Positions 8,659 to 18,599 of a DNA stretch of 44,426 nucleotides are shown here, piece after piece (the stretch's first letter is position 1; each line of letters opens with the position of its first letter). The DNA comes from Comamonadaceae bacterium (GTDB lineage Bacteria; Pseudomonadota; Gammaproteobacteria; Burkholderiales; Burkholderiaceae_C): the NCBI GenBank assembly GCA_947381325.1, contig CANCUP010000005.1, positions 1 through 44,426 of the forward strand, read 5' to 3'. Made by a program: the position numbers and the translations under genes. The notes under the pieces are model-generated. The model did no database searches, was not told the origin of the DNA, and saw only the letters and a program-made list of their open reading frames with translations.

Positions 8659-10677
8659 TCAGGCCGCCGCCTCATCCGTTGGCACAGCCACCGGCGCCTC
8701 GGGCACAAAGCCTTTGACACGGGCACGCTTGAGGTGGATCAACAGCAAGGAAATCGCGGCCGGGGTGATGCCCGACAAGCGCGAGGCCTGCCCCAAGGTT
8801 TCGGGACGATGGCGGCTGAGCTTTTGCCGCACCTCGATGGACAGCGCGGTCACCTGGTTGTAGTCCAGGTCTTCGGGGAGCTTGAGGTTTTCGTAATGGG
8901 CGGCGCGCTGTACCTCGTCACGCTGACGGTCAATGTAGCCCGCGTACTTGGCAGCAATCTCCACCTGCTCCACCACGGCCCGGGCGGTTTCACGTGACAC
9001 ATCGTCACCCGCCAGACCCGCCACCAACTCGGGGCTTTGGTAGCGCCCGCCATCCAGCGACACCAGCGCGTCGTAGCTCACATCCGGGCGGCGCAACAAG
9101 TCGGCCAGGTTGTGCTCGTGCTCGATGGCCTTGCCCAACACCCGCTCAGACTCGGCGGGCGGCAGGTTGCGTGGATTGACCCAGACCGACTTGAGGCGTT
9201 CTGTTTCACGTGAAACAGCGTCGCGCTTGCGGCTGAAAGCCTCCCAGCGCGCATCGTCCACCAGACCCATCTGGCGGCCCACCTCGGTCAGGCGCATGTC
9301 GGCGTTGTCTTCGCGCAGTTGCAAGCGGAACTCGGCACGGCTGGTGAACATGCGGTAGGGCTCGGTCACGCCTTTGGTGGTCAAGTCGTCGACCAACACC
9401 CCCAAATAGGCCTGGTCACGCCCGGGCGTCCAGGCGCCGCCAAAGTCGCTGGCAAGTCCCGACATGGCGCGGCATTGCAGGGCGGCATTGATGCCAGCAA
9501 ACAGGCCTTGGGCGGCGGCCTCTTCATAACCGGTGGTGCCGTTGATCTGGCCCGCAAAGAACAGGCCGCCAATGGCCCGGGTTTCAAAACTGCGCTTGAG
9601 CTCGCGCGGGTCAAAGTAGTCGTACTCGATGGCATAACCCGGGCGAATGATGTGGGCGTTTTCCAGCCCTTTCATCGAGCGCACCAACTCGTACTGGATG
9701 TCAAACGGCAAGCTGGTCGAGATGCCGTTGGGGTAGTACTCGTGGGTGGTCAGGCCTTCAGGTTCCAGAAAAATCTGGTGGCTGTCTTTGTCGGCAAAGC
9801 GGTTGATTTTGTCTTCCACGCTGGGGCAATAGCGTGGCCCCACGCCTTCGATCTTGCCGGTGAACATGGGGCTGCGGTCAAAGCCCGAGCGGATGATGTC
9901 ATGGGTGCGCGCGTTGGTGTGGGTGATCCAGCACGGCATGTGTTGCGGGTGCATCACCGCCCGGCCCATGAAGCTGAACACCGGCACCTCGCCGGGCAAA
10001 CCGCCGGGCATGCCGTCGCCCGGTTGTTCGGTGCATTGGCTGAAGTCAATCGTGCGGCCATCAAGCCTTGGGGGCGTGCCGGTTTTCAAGCGGCCTTGCG
10101 GCAGCTTGAGCTCTTTCAGACGGGAGGACAGACTCACCGCCGGTGGGTCGCCCGCGCGCCCTCCCGAATAGTTGTTCAGGCCCACATGGATCTTGCCGTC
10201 TAGGAAAGTGCCAGCGGTCAGCACCACGGTGCGGCCCTTGAAGCGGATGCCGGCTTGGGTCACCGCGCCGGCCACACGGTCGCCCGCCATCATCAAGTCG
10301 TCCACGGCTTGCTGGAACAACCACAGGTTGGGCTGGTTCTCCAAGCGACGGCGGATCGCGGCCTTGTACAAAATGCGGTCAGCCTGGGCCCGGGTGGCGC
10401 GCACCGCCGGGCCTTTGGAGCTGTTCAAAATACGAAACTGGATGCCGCCCTCGTCGGTCGCCAAGGCCATGGCGCCGCCCAAGGCATCGACCTCTTTGAC
10501 CAGGTGTCCCTTGCCAATGCCGCCGATGGACGGGTTGCAACTCATCTGACCCAAGGTTTCGATGTTGTGCGACAACAGCAGGGTTTTGGCGCCCATGCGC
10601 GCAGCGGCCAAGGCGGCCTCGGTGCCGGCATGGCCACCGCCGACCACGATGACGTCAAACTCTTGGGGATACAACAT
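8659..10677 (-). CDS. mnmG: tRNA uridine 5-carboxymethylaminomethyl modification enzyme MnmG
   Basis: A 672-residue FAD protein (GidA) that works with MnmE to modify the wobble uridine of several tRNAs. The N-terminus has the dinucleotide fold [32 protein letters not shown] and the signature [16 protein letters not shown]-type segment ([11 protein letters not shown]) are present. [15 protein letters not shown] follows, and the C-terminal helical domain for MnmE binding ends with [23 protein letters not shown]. It heads the minus-strand run that continues into rsmG 2 bp later. Two parS-like sequences are embedded in it, one perfect. The partner gene mnmE lies 20 kb away on the other side of dnaA. 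Confidence 0.97.
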   Translation of the reverse strand: MLYPQEFDVIVVGGGHAGTEAALAAARMGAKTLLLSHNIETLGQMSCNPSIGGIGKGHLVKEVDALGGAMALATDEGGIQFRILNSSKGPAVRATRAQADRILYKAAIRRRLENQPNLWLFQQAVDDLMMAGDRVAGAVTQAGIRFKGRTVVLTAGTFLDGKIHVGLNNYSGGRAGDPPAVSLSSRLKELKLPQGRLKTGTPPRLDGRTIDFSQCTEQPGDGMPGGLPGEVPVFSFMGRAVMHPQHMPCWITHTNARTHDIIRSGFDRSPMFTGKIEGVGPRYCPSVEDKINRFADKDSHQIFLEPEGLTTHEYYPNGISTSLPFDIQYELVRSMKGLENAHIIRPGYAIEYDYFDPRELKRSFETRAIGGLFFAGQINGTTGYEEAAAQGLFAGINAALQCRAMSGLASDFGGAWTPGRDQAYLGVLVDDLTTKGVTEPYRMFTSRAEFRLQLREDNADMRLTEVGRQMGLVDDARWEAFSRKRDAVSRETERLKSVWVNPRNLPPAESERVLGKAIEHEHNLADLLRRPDVSYDALVSLDGGRYQSPELVAGLAGDDVSRETARAVVEQVEIAAKYAGYIDRQRDEVQRAAHYENLKLPEDLDYNQVTALSIEVRQKLSRHRPETLGQASRLSGITPAAISLLLIHLKRARVKGFVPEAPVAVPTDEAAA
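8986..9001. promoter_or_regulatory. parS-like ParB-binding site in mnmG (degenerate)
   Basis: GGTTTCACGTGACACA differs from the parS palindrome at one base in each half. It lies in the mnmG coding region between the other two candidates. Confidence 0.5.
9202..9217. promoter_or_regulatory. parS: Perfect parS site in mnmG
   Basis: TGTTTCACGTGAAACA is an exact 16 bp match to the consensus ParB-binding palindrome. It is inside mnmG, 3.3 kb from the parB start and about 17 kb from dnaA, the origin-proximal position expected for chromosomal parS. Confidence 0.92.
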
Positions 10678-10715
10678 ACAACAGCCAACCTTTGGGGAAT
10701 ACAGGGGCTGTGTGC

Positions 10716-10734
10716 CGCCCTGTCAAGCAGGGCG
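10716..10734. repeat. Inverted repeat upstream of mnmG
   Basis: CGCCCTG, a 5-base loop TCAAG and CAGGGCG form a perfect 7 bp stem in the 159 bp gap between mnmG and the kinase gene. It has no T-tract in either direction close by, so it may be a weak terminator or a 5' leader structure of mnmG. Confidence 0.4.
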
Positions 10735-10778
10735 CGATTTTACAAGGGCCTCGCCGTCGACGCAGCGACACAGGCTTG

Positions 10779-10803
10779 GAAAAAGCCCACGCCCAACAGG
10801 GCG
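10779..10803 (-). terminator. Possible terminator after the two-component operon
   Basis: On the minus strand, downstream of the kinase stop, CGCCC-TGTT-GGGCG forms a 5 bp hairpin, followed after five bases by five T residues. The stem is short and the T-run is displaced, so this is a weak call. Confidence 0.35.
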
Positions 10804-10836
10804 GATGAGCGCGCAGACGCTTGAGCGGGCGAGGCG

Positions 10837-12243
10837 TCAGGCCGCTGGGGTTTTAGCGAAGGTCAAACTCACGCGCAAACCGGTGGGTGTTTCGCCCTGC
10901 ATCGACACCTGCACGCCCAGCAAACGGGCGTACTCGCTGACGATGGCCAGCCCCAAGCCCGAGCCTTCTTTGAGCGCTTCACCCGCCGAGCCCTGCACCC
11001 AACGCTGGGTGAGTTGCTGCATCTGCACAGCCGACACGCCGGGGCCGTTGTCGCTCACCGACAAGACCACCGCCTGGGGTGCGTCCGCCACCGCCACCGT
11101 GATGTGGCTGTCGCCTTCAGGGGCACGGCCATAGCGCAAGGCGTTGTCCAGCAAGTTGTTGAGCACGCCCTCGATCAAGGCCGCGCTGCCCATGACTTGC
11201 ACGGGCTGCTCCACGCCACGCGCACCCAAATCCACCCCAACGGCATCGGCGCGCGGCAAAAAGCGCAACACCGCCTCGCCCACCAAGACATCCAGCGCCA
11301 CCGGCTCATGCACCCAGCTGTGCTGCACCTCGTCGGCCAGGGCCAGGGCCAAGAGCTGGTCGACCAAATGGCTGGCGCGCTCTTGGCTCTGGGCAATGAT
11401 CTGCAATTGCTCGCGCCACACCTGGGGGTCGGCATGTCGCAAGCCGTAGTCTGCCAAGGCACGAATGCCAGCCAAGGGCGTGCGCAACTCATGGGCCACA
11501 TTGCCCGAAAACTCGCGCTGCGCCTGGACGCTTTGGGCCATGCGCCCCAGCAAGGCGTTGACCGCTTGGCCCAGTCGCTGCACATCGCGGGTGCTGCCCG
11601 AGACGGGCACCGGCGTGAGGTCGCGCGCATCGCGCTTGCCCACCACACGGGTCAGCTCGGCCAAGGGTTTCAGGTCGGTTTCGATGGCGCGTTGCAACCA
11701 CAAGGCCAAGCCCATCAACAACACCAGCTGGGGCGCCATCGAAAACGCCAGCAGCCGCTGCAACAAGCGGTCCCGGCTGGTGGTGGTTTGCGCCATCACC
11801 ACGTAAAAGCTCGCCGGGTTCTCGCGGTGGATGGTGACGCTGCGCAAGCTGCGGTTTTGATAGTCCAGGGTGTCAAACACCGGTTGCCCCGCCGTGCCAA
11901 GCCGCCCCGACAAACCGGCATGGCCGGCCACCAAGCTGCCATCGGGACGCAACACGGCGAAAAACAAGGCCTCGCTTTGGTCAAACAACACCGTGCTCAT
12001 TTCTTGGGCCGACAGGCTCAGCGCCAAATCCTCGACGCCCACATCGGCATTTCGACGCACATGGCTGGCGACCAAGTAGGCGTCGTCCAGCAAGGCGCGG
12101 TCATAGGCTTGTTGGGTGAAGTAGGTGGCAATGCCCACCACCAAGGCCGAGCCCACCAGCCACGTCAGCGCCAAGGGCAGCAACACATGGCGCAACAAAC
12201 GGTTGCGCAAAGACGGCTTGGCGGCAAGTTTCTGGGTGGTCAT
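10837..12243 (-). CDS. Two-component sensor histidine kinase (TctE/QseC type)
   Basis: A 468-residue kinase. A first membrane helix lies at about 20-42, then a periplasmic sensor of about 120 residues of the 2CSK_N/TctE kind, then a second helix at about 166-184 and a HAMP-like linker. HisKA has His251 in AHELRTPLAG; HATPase has NNLLDNALRYG, DNGPGV and GSGLGLAI. It phosphorylates the response regulator whose gene overlaps it by 4 bp upstream. The pair is transcribed divergently from the CzcCBA-type operon, which makes control of metal efflux a reasonable inference, but TctE-type sensors elsewhere detect organic acids, so the stimulus is open. Confidence 0.9.
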   Translation of the reverse strand: MTTQKLAAKPSLRNRLLRHVLLPLALTWLVGSALVVGIATYFTQQAYDRALLDDAYLVASHVRRNADVGVEDLALSLSAQEMSTVLFDQSEALFFAVLRPDGSLVAGHAGLSGRLGTAGQPVFDTLDYQNRSLRSVTIHRENPASFYVVMAQTTTSRDRLLQRLLAFSMAPQLVLLMGLALWLQRAIETDLKPLAELTRVVGKRDARDLTPVPVSGSTRDVQRLGQAVNALLGRMAQSVQAQREFSGNVAHELRTPLAGIRALADYGLRHADPQVWREQLQIIAQSQERASHLVDQLLALALADEVQHSWVHEPVALDVLVGEAVLRFLPRADAVGVDLGARGVEQPVQVMGSAALIEGVLNNLLDNALRYGRAPEGDSHITVAVADAPQAVVLSVSDNGPGVSAVQMQQLTQRWVQGSAGEALKEGSGLGLAIVSEYARLLGVQVSMQGETPTGLRVSLTFAKTPAA

Positions 12244-12929
12244 GTCTGCTCCTCCAGCAAATAGCCCATGCCGCGCAGGGTGCGAATGGTGGCGCCGGTG
12301 TGGGCCAGTTTTTTGCGCAAACGCGAAATGAATGCCTCCAGCGCGTTGTCGCCCAAGGCCTCGTCAAAGCCCGACAACTTGTCTGACAACAAGCGCTTGC
12401 TGACGGTGCGCCCCGGAGGTGTCATCAACTCCCACAGCACTTCAAACTCGCGCGCAGGCAAAGCCAAATCCACCTCGTCGACCAAGATGCGGCGGTTCTT
12501 GCGGTGCAAGGCCAAGCGCCCCACCTGCACCACATCGTCGGCGCCCAAGCTGCGCCGAGCCAAGGCCCGCAAGCGCGCCTCGACCTCTTCGAGGTCAAAC
12601 GGTTTGCCCAAGTAATCGTCTGCACCAGCGTCCAATCCGGCAATGCGCTCGTCGGTTCTGTTGCGCGCCGTCAACACCAACACCGGCGTGCGGTCGCCAC
12701 GGCGACGGGCCTCACGCAACAGCTGCAAACCACTGCCAGGGGCGGCATGCAGCTGTCCATTCAAGGGCAAGTTCAGGTCCAGCAACACCGCGTCGTAGGC
12801 CTGCACCTGCCAAAAGTGAGCCGCCTCCTCCAAGTGGCTGGCGGCATCCACGCGGTGGCCCGCATCGCTCAGGCTGCGCTGCATCACCGCTTGAAGCACG
12901 GCGTCGTCTTCGATCAGCAAAATTCGCAC
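12240..12929 (-). CDS. OmpR/PhoB-family response regulator
   Basis: A 229-residue regulator. The receiver domain has the acidic pair in LLIEDD, the phospho-acceptor Asp51 in LLDLNLP, Thr in LVLTARN and Lys in LGKPFDLEE. The C-terminal winged helix contains LPAREFEVLWEL and ends with RTLRGMGYLLEE, typical of the QseB/TctD group. An unusual insertion of about eight residues (GQLHAAPGSG) follows the phosphorylation loop, where most relatives have a short DMDG turn. It overlaps its kinase by 4 bp (ATGA). Only 59 bp separate its start from the czcC start used here, and a direct repeat in that gap is a candidate binding site. Confidence 0.93.
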   Translation of the reverse strand: MRILLIEDDAVLQAVMQRSLSDAGHRVDAASHLEEAAHFWQVQAYDAVLLDLNLPLNGQLHAAPGSGLQLLREARRRGDRTPVLVLTARNRTDERIAGLDAGADDYLGKPFDLEEVEARLRALARRSLGADDVVQVGRLALHRKNRRILVDEVDLALPAREFEVLWELMTPPGRTVSKRLLSDKLSGFDEALGDNALEAFISRLRKKLAHTGATIRTLRGMGYLLEEQT

Positions 12930-12948
12930 AGGGGTAGAAACAAGGGAT

Positions 12949-12966
12949 GGTCAGGCATTGGTCAGG
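12949..12966. promoter_or_regulatory. Direct repeat GGTCAGG, 11 bp period, candidate response-regulator site
   Basis: GGTCAGG occurs at 12949-12955 and 12960-12966, one helical turn apart, between the divergent response regulator and czcC-like genes. OmpR-family regulators bind direct repeats with this spacing. The position supports an operator role but nothing confirms it. Confidence 0.4.
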
Positions 12967-12988
12967 GTGGATGCGCGATAAACGCCGC

Positions 12989-14266
12989 ATGAGCATACGA
13001 CAGAACCTGCATCCGCGCCTTGGCTGGACCTGGGCCTTGGTCTTCCCCCTGTGGAGTGGCCTGGCCTGCGCTGACACCTTGGGCTTACCCCAGGTGCTCG
13101 AAGCAGCACGCAACAACCTCGATGTGTCCATGGCGCAACAAGCCGCCGAAGCGGCACGCGCCGACGTGTTGGCGGCCGACCGCTCGCCCTTCCCGGTTTT
13201 CACCGCCAAAACCAGCCAAATGGACTTGGAACATGGCGTGGGCGCGGGTCCCTTCGGACAAAAGAAGATCGACAAGTCGGGCGGTATCGACTGGACGTGG
13301 GAGCGCGGCAACAAACGCGGCTTGCGCACCCAAAGTGCAGAGCGCCAAGCCAACGCCGCCGTGGCAGACCTGCAAGACATGCGGGTGATGCAGCAACTCG
13401 GGGCCGCCTCGGCCTATTTCGATTTGCTGGCCGCCTTGGAGCGCAACCGCGAAATGCAAGCCCTGACCCTCAGCGCCAAGCAACTCGCGCAAAGCGCCTC
13501 GCTGCGACTGAAAGCCGGTGATCTGTCGGCCCAAGAGTCGGCGCGGCTGGAGATCGAAGCCCAACGCGCCCAAGCCGATGCGCACAGCGCACAGCTCGAC
13601 CAAGAACGTGCCGTGTTGCAGCTGGGTCAGTTCACCAACCTGCGCATTCATCTGAAAGATTGGCAGATCAAGGCCGATTGGCCCGCGCTTGAAGCCCTGC
13701 TCGACATCGGCGTGGTGCAAGACGCTTGGATCGACCAACGCCCCGACGTGGTGGCGGCGGTGGAACGCGTGTCGGCCGCACGTGCAGCGCTTGAGCTGGC
13801 ACAGGCCCAAAAGAAATCTGACCTGACCTTGGGCAGCAGCTTGGACCACTACCCCTCGCAATCGCGTCGCCTGCTCGAATTGCGCGTCTCAGTGCCGCTG
13901 CAATGGGGCTATGGCTATGAGGGTGAAATTGGCCGTGCGCAAGCCCAGCTGACCTTGGCCCAAGACCTGCTGGACAAAACCCGCCGTGAGGCCTTGGCCG
14001 ATGTCCACCGCCTGCTGCAAGAGCGCAACGCCGCCCAACAACGTGAAGCCCTCTACCAGCAAGACATCTTGCCGCGCGCGCGCCGCGTGGCGGAGCAAGC
14101 CGAGTTGGCCTACACCCACGGCGCCTCGTCGTTGACCGATTTGTTGGACGCGCGCCGCACCTTGCGCGGCACCCTGATCGAAGCCGCCGTCACACGCGCC
14201 GACTACGCCAAAGCGCACACCGCTTGGCAGCTGCGCACCCCTCCTCAGAACCCCAGCACACGCTGA
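12989..14266 (+). CDS. TolC-family outer membrane efflux protein (CzcC-like)
   Basis: An outer-membrane factor of about 425 residues, first gene of a CzcCBA-type operon. From the ATG at 12989 there is a basic n-region, a hydrophobic stretch and an ACA cleavage site (residues 1-28). In-frame ATGs at 12947 and 12971 would lengthen the n-region, and none has a strong Shine-Dalgarno. The mature part shows the long alternating helices of the OEP fold, including the two repeat segments with ASAYFDLLAALE and VHRLLQERNAAQQ, and ends with SLTDLLDARRTL. It would form the exit duct for ions delivered by the RND pump. The membrane-fusion gene follows with an 11 bp gap. Confidence 0.88.
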   Translation: MSIRQNLHPRLGWTWALVFPLWSGLACADTLGLPQVLEAARNNLDVSMAQQAAEAARADVLAADRSPFPVFTAKTSQMDLEHGVGAGPFGQKKIDKSGGIDWTWERGNKRGLRTQSAERQANAAVADLQDMRVMQQLGAASAYFDLLAALERNREMQALTLSAKQLAQSASLRLKAGDLSAQESARLEIEAQRAQADAHSAQLDQERAVLQLGQFTNLRIHLKDWQIKADWPALEALLDIGVVQDAWIDQRPDVVAAVERVSAARAALELAQAQKKSDLTLGSSLDHYPSQSRRLLELRVSVPLQWGYGYEGEIGRAQAQLTLAQDLLDKTRREALADVHRLLQERNAAQQREALYQQDILPRARRVAEQAELAYTHGASSLTDLLDARRTLRGTLIEAAVTRADYAKAHTAWQLRTPPQNPSTR

Positions 14267-14277
14267 AGCCACACGCC

Positions 14278-15519
14278 ATGAACCACGACAACGCGAACGA
14301 GCCCAACAAGCTCCAAACCCTCTTGAACACGCCGCCCAAGCGCTGGAGCGCCGCTGCGAGCTTGGTGGCTGTGCTGGGCTTGAGCTACTGGCTGAGCAAA
14401 CCCGAACTCGCGCCGCACCCCGTGATCGCGCAGCCCATCGTGCAAGGCCAACAACTGCGCTTTCCCGCCGGCCACCCGCAACTGGCCTTGCTGGGCACCA
14501 CGCCTGCGGTGGCCGCCCAAAGCGTGACGATCGATTTGCCTGCGCGCTTGGTCTGGAACGAAGAGCGCACCCAACGCATCTACCCCGCGTTTGCCGGGCG
14601 CGTGGTGCAACTCAACGCCGATGTGGGACAAAGCGTCAAAGCCGGTCAAGTGCTGGCCACGTTTGCCTCGCCCGACTTCGGCGCAGCCCAGGCCGACACG
14701 GCCAAAGCGCAGGCCGATGCCCGTTTGACCGAACGCGCCCTGGCACGCCAACAAACCCTCTTCAATGCCGGCATCGTGTCACGCAAAGACTTGGAACAAG
14801 CCGAGGCCGATGCGGCACGCGCACAAGCCGAAGTCGCGCGTGCGCAAGCGCGCACCAGCCTGTATGGCAGCGGCAACTTGGTGAACCAACAACTGGGCCT
14901 GTCGGCCACCGTCTCTGGCGTGGTGGTGGAGCGCAACCTGAGTGCGGGACTGGAAGTGCGGCCCGACCAAGGCGGCCCCGGCAACCCCGCCTTGCTGGTG
15001 GTGAGCGACCCACGTTCGCTGTGGGTGCACATTGATGCGCGTGAGTCTGACGTGGCCTCGCTCAAACCGGGCACCCAGATTGCGCTGGTCTTCCCGAACT
15101 TTGTGGGGGAGAGCTTCAATGCCACGGTTGCCGCAACAGGCGACTTCATCGACCCCAACAGTCGAACCATCAAAGTTCGCGCCGTGGTGGAAAACCCCCA
15201 ACGCCTGCTCAAGGCAGAGATGCTGGGCACGGCTCGGATCGTGCGTCAATTGGCAGCCGGGGTATTGGTTCCAGCCAGCGCGGTTCAACTGCGCGGCACC
15301 GAGCACTGGTGCTATGTGCAAACAGAACCCGGCGTGTTTGAGCCGCGGCGCGTGCGCCTGGGTTATGAAGGCTTGCAAGAGGTGCTGGTGGTCGAAGGCC
15401 TCAAGGCCAACGAGCACATCGTCAAAGACAACAGCTTGCTGCTGGCGCGCGAATTCCGCAACGCCGAAGAACAAGCCAAAACACACGCGCCCGCCAACAG
15501 CAGCACGGATCACAAATGA
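14278..15519 (+). CDS. RND efflux periplasmic adaptor (CzcB/CusB-like)
   Basis: A membrane-fusion protein of about 413 residues. The ATG at 14278 is chosen because an upstream in-frame ATG lies within the end of the previous gene. A single N-terminal membrane anchor lies at about 22-40. Then comes a lipoyl/barrel-sandwich part (FAGRVVQLNADVGQSVKAGQVLATF), a helical hairpin of about 70 residues rich in Ala and Gln (the site of contact with the outer-membrane factor), and a beta-barrel region ending with GLKANEHIVKDNSLLLA. It links the inner-membrane pump to the TolC-like duct. Its stop overlaps the pump start (ATGA). No histidine-rich metal-binding N-terminus is present. Confidence 0.9.
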   Translation: MNHDNANEPNKLQTLLNTPPKRWSAAASLVAVLGLSYWLSKPELAPHPVIAQPIVQGQQLRFPAGHPQLALLGTTPAVAAQSVTIDLPARLVWNEERTQRIYPAFAGRVVQLNADVGQSVKAGQVLATFASPDFGAAQADTAKAQADARLTERALARQQTLFNAGIVSRKDLEQAEADAARAQAEVARAQARTSLYGSGNLVNQQLGLSATVSGVVVERNLSAGLEVRPDQGGPGNPALLVVSDPRSLWVHIDARESDVASLKPGTQIALVFPNFVGESFNATVAATGDFIDPNSRTIKVRAVVENPQRLLKAEMLGTARIVRQLAAGVLVPASAVQLRGTEHWCYVQTEPGVFEPRRVRLGYEGLQEVLVVEGLKANEHIVKDNSLLLAREFRNAEEQAKTHAPANSSTDHK

Positions 15520-18500
15520 AACGCCTGATCCACTATGCGCTGAACCAGCCCCTGTTCATCCTGCTGGGCACACTGCTGTTCATCATGTCTGGGGTGGTGG
15601 CCTTCAACAACCTGTCGGTCGAAGCGTTCCCGGATGTGACCGACACCCAAGTCACGGTGATCGCGCTCTACCCCGGGCGCGCGGCCGAAGAAGTCGAGAA
15701 AGAAGTGTCGCTGCCGATCGAGGTGGCGCTGTCGGGCTTGCCCAACTCGATCCGGGTGTTCTCGCACACCCAGTTTGGTCTGTCGTTCACGGTGGTCACC
15801 TATGACGACAAGGCCGAAGTCAATTTGGCGCGCCAACAGGTCAACGAGCGTTTGCGTGGCGTTGATTTGCCGCCAGGCGTTGAAGCCGAGGTCATGCCCA
15901 ATGCCACACCCGTGGGCGAGATCATGCGCTACCGCCTCAAGGGCGATGGCAAAACCTCCACCGAGTTGCGCACCATCGAAGACTGGACGGTCGAGCGCAG
16001 CTTGCGCCAGATTCCGGGCGTGGCCGACGTGGTGGGCATGGGCGGCTACATCAAACAGTACGAGGTGCAACCTGACTTGCAAAAGCTGCGTGCCTACAAG
16101 CTCACCTTGCAAGACTTGCAAGATGCGCTGGGCCGAGGCAACGCCAATGCTGGCGGCAGCTATGTGGCGCAAGGCGCCCAACAGTTCGCCATCCGTGGCT
16201 TGGGTTTGTTGCGCTCGGCCGACGACATTGGGCAAATCGTGGTCACCGCCCGCAGCAACACGCCGGTCCTGGTGCGCGATGTGGCCAAGGTCAGCATCGG
16301 CGCGGTGCCGCGTTTGGGCACCGTGGGCCAGGACATGGACGACGATGTGGTGACTGGCATCGTGATCATGCGCAAAGGCGAAAACCCCAGCGTGGTGCTC
16401 AAGGGCGTGAAAGAAAAAATCGCCGACCTGAACAAGCGTGTGCTGCCACACGGGGTGCAAATCGAGCCCTTCTACGACCGCTCATGGCTGATGGGCAAAA
16501 CCTTGACGACGGTGTTCAAAAACCTGGTCGAGGGTGCGCTGCTGGTGTCGTTGGTGCTTTACCTGTTCCTGTCCAACATGCGCGCCTCATTGGCGGTGGT
16601 GGTGGTGATTCCACTGGCCCTGTTGGCCACGTTCTTAGGCCTCAAGATCATGGGCGTGCCGGCCAACTTGCTGAGCTTGGGCGCGATGGACTTTGGCATC
16701 ATCGTGGATGGCGCCGTGATCGTGATCGAAAACATCATGCACCGCTTGGCCGAGCGTGGCGAAGGCATGAACGAGAAAGAGCGCCGCACACTCATCACCA
16801 ACGCGGCCAACGAAGTGGGGCGCCCCACCCTGTTCTCGATGTTGATCATCATTGCCGCGCACATCCCGATTTTTGCGCTGCAACGCCACGAGGGCCGCAT
16901 CTTCCAACCGATGGCCTTGTCGGTCACCACGGCGCTGATTGGGGCTTTGATTTTCTCGCTCACCTTGGTGCCCTTGCTGGCCTACTGGATGCTGCGCAAG
17001 GGCATTCCGCACGGCGACAACCGGCTGGTGGCCTGGGCCAAACAGGTGTACACCCCGGTGCTGGACTGGGCGATTGACAAACCCCGCAAGGTCGTCACAG
17101 TTGCCCTGAGTTGTTTTGCGCTGTCTGTCGTCGCCGCTGCCCATTTGGGCTCGGAGTTCTTGCCGGAGCTCAACGAGGGCACTTTCTGGGTCAACTGGGA
17201 CATGCCAGCCAGCGTGTCGCAAGAAGAGGCCGCCAAGATTTTGCGCAAAGCGCGCCTGCAACTGCTCACAGTGCCTGAAGTACGCACGGTGGTGTCCAAA
17301 GCCGGCCAGCCCGAAGACGGCACCGACCCGAAAACCCTCAGCATGGCCGAGGTGTTTGTCGACGTGAAACCCGCCGAAGAATGGCGCAAGGGCATGACGC
17401 GCGAACTGCTGATTGAAGAGATGGACGAAAAGCTGGCCGTCATTCCTGGCGTCGACCCCGCGTTCTCGATGCCGATCCGCGACAACGTGCTGGAATCGAT
17501 CTCACAAATCAAAGGTCAGATCGTGGTCAAGGTCTCGGGCGACGACTTGACCGAGTTGCGGCGCACCACGGAAGCCATGCAACGCGAGTTCAAGCAAGTG
17601 GTCGGCGTGCAACGTGCAGAAATTGACCGTTTGGGCGAAGTGCCACAGCTCGTCATCGACATTGACCGCGACCGGGCCTCACGCTTGGGCCTGAATGTGG
17701 GCGATGTGCAAGACGTGATCGAGTCGGCACTGGCTGGGCGCGCCACCACCCAAATTTGGGAGGGCGAGCGCAAGTTCAGCGTGGTGGTGCGTTTGAGCGG
17801 AGACCGACGAACCGCCGCCAACCTGCCCTCGACACCGATTGCCATGCCCGGCGGAGGCTACACCACCCTTGAGAACGTGGCCACCATCCGCCAAGCCAGC
17901 GGGGCCATGAACATTGCCCGCGAAGCGGGGCGCAGGACGATGGCGATTGGTATTTTTGTGAAAGGCCGCGACATGGGCTCGGTGGTGGCCGACATGAAAG
18001 CACGCGTGGCCAAGAATGTGACGATTGCCGACAGCTATGCCGTGACCTGGTCGGGCGAGTTTGAAAACCAAGAACGCGCCATGCAACGTTTGGCCGTGGT
18101 GGTGCCGATTTCGCTGTTGCTGATTTTTGTGCTGCTGTTCGACGCGTTTGCCTCGTTCAAAACCGCTGGGCTGATTTTGCTCAACGTGCCTTTGGCTTTG
18201 ATCGGTGGCTTTGTGGCGCTGTGGATTTTCAGCATCCCGTTGTCGGTATCCGCCGCCATTGGCTTCATTGCGCTGTCCGGCCAGGCGGTGCTCAACGGCG
18301 TGGTGATGTTGTCGGTGTTTCAGCAGTTGCGCAACGCCGGTCTCACCGTGATCGACGCCGTGAAAGAAGGCGCCCTCCAGCGCTTGCGCACGGTGCTCAT
18401 GACGGCCATGCTGGCGGCTTTGGGCCTGTTGCCGATGGCACTGAGCCATGACATTGGCTCAGAGACGCAGCGTCCGTTGGCGATTGTGGTGATTGGGGGC

Positions 18501-18599
18501 TTGTTCACCGCCACACTGCTGACCTTGGTGGTCTTGCCGGCTTTGTATGTGGCGTGGTTCTCCAACACCCCCAGACCGGCTGGCGGCAACGCTCACTGA
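15516..18599 (+). CDS. Heavy-metal RND efflux pump (CzcA-like)
   Basis: A 1027-residue inner-membrane proton-driven pump of the heavy-metal efflux (HME) family. The N-terminus [16 protein letters not shown] is typical. In the fourth membrane helix, [15 protein letters not shown] places Asp392, Asp398 and Glu405 with the same spacing as the proton-relay residues of CzcA. CusA-type copper pumps have a different sequence there, so export of divalent ions such as Zn, Co, Cd or Ni is more likely. Twelve membrane segments and two large periplasmic loops are evident. Its stop overlaps the convergent copA stop by 7 bp with no terminator between. Confidence 0.93.
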   Translation: MKRLIHYALNQPLFILLGTLLFIMSGVVAFNNLSVEAFPDVTDTQVTVIALYPGRAAEEVEKEVSLPIEVALSGLPNSIRVFSHTQFGLSFTVVTYDDKAEVNLARQQVNERLRGVDLPPGVEAEVMPNATPVGEIMRYRLKGDGKTSTELRTIEDWTVERSLRQIPGVADVVGMGGYIKQYEVQPDLQKLRAYKLTLQDLQDALGRGNANAGGSYVAQGAQQFAIRGLGLLRSADDIGQIVVTARSNTPVLVRDVAKVSIGAVPRLGTVGQDMDDDVVTGIVIMRKGENPSVVLKGVKEKIADLNKRVLPHGVQIEPFYDRSWLMGKTLTTVFKNLVEGALLVSLVLYLFLSNMRASLAVVVVIPLALLATFLGLKIMGVPANLLSLGAMDFGIIVDGAVIVIENIMHRLAERGEGMNEKERRTLITNAANEVGRPTLFSMLIIIAAHIPIFALQRHEGRIFQPMALSVTTALIGALIFSLTLVPLLAYWMLRKGIPHGDNRLVAWAKQVYTPVLDWAIDKPRKVVTVALSCFALSVVAAAHLGSEFLPELNEGTFWVNWDMPASVSQEEAAKILRKARLQLLTVPEVRTVVSKAGQPEDGTDPKTLSMAEVFVDVKPAEEWRKGMTRELLIEEMDEKLAVIPGVDPAFSMPIRDNVLESISQIKGQIVVKVSGDDLTELRRTTEAMQREFKQVVGVQRAEIDRLGEVPQLVIDIDRDRASRLGLNVGDVQDVIESALAGRATTQIWEGERKFSVVVRLSGDRRTAANLPSTPIAMPGGGYTTLENVATIRQASGAMNIAREAGRRTMAIGIFVKGRDMGSVVADMKARVAKNVTIADSYAVTWSGEFENQERAMQRLAVVVPISLLLIFVLLFDAFASFKTAGLILLNVPLALIGGFVALWIFSIPLSVSAAIGFIALSGQAVLNGVVMLSVFQQLRNAGLTVIDAVKEGALQRLRTVLMTAMLAALGLLPMALSHDIGSETQRPLAIVVIGGLFTATLLTLVVLPALYVAWFSNTPRPAGGNAH

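Noticed and set aside
11014-12264. 416-codon plus-strand frame opposite the sensor kinase
   Set aside because: Gln/His-rich translation typical of antisense GC-rich coding sequence; the kinase motifs lie on the minus strand.
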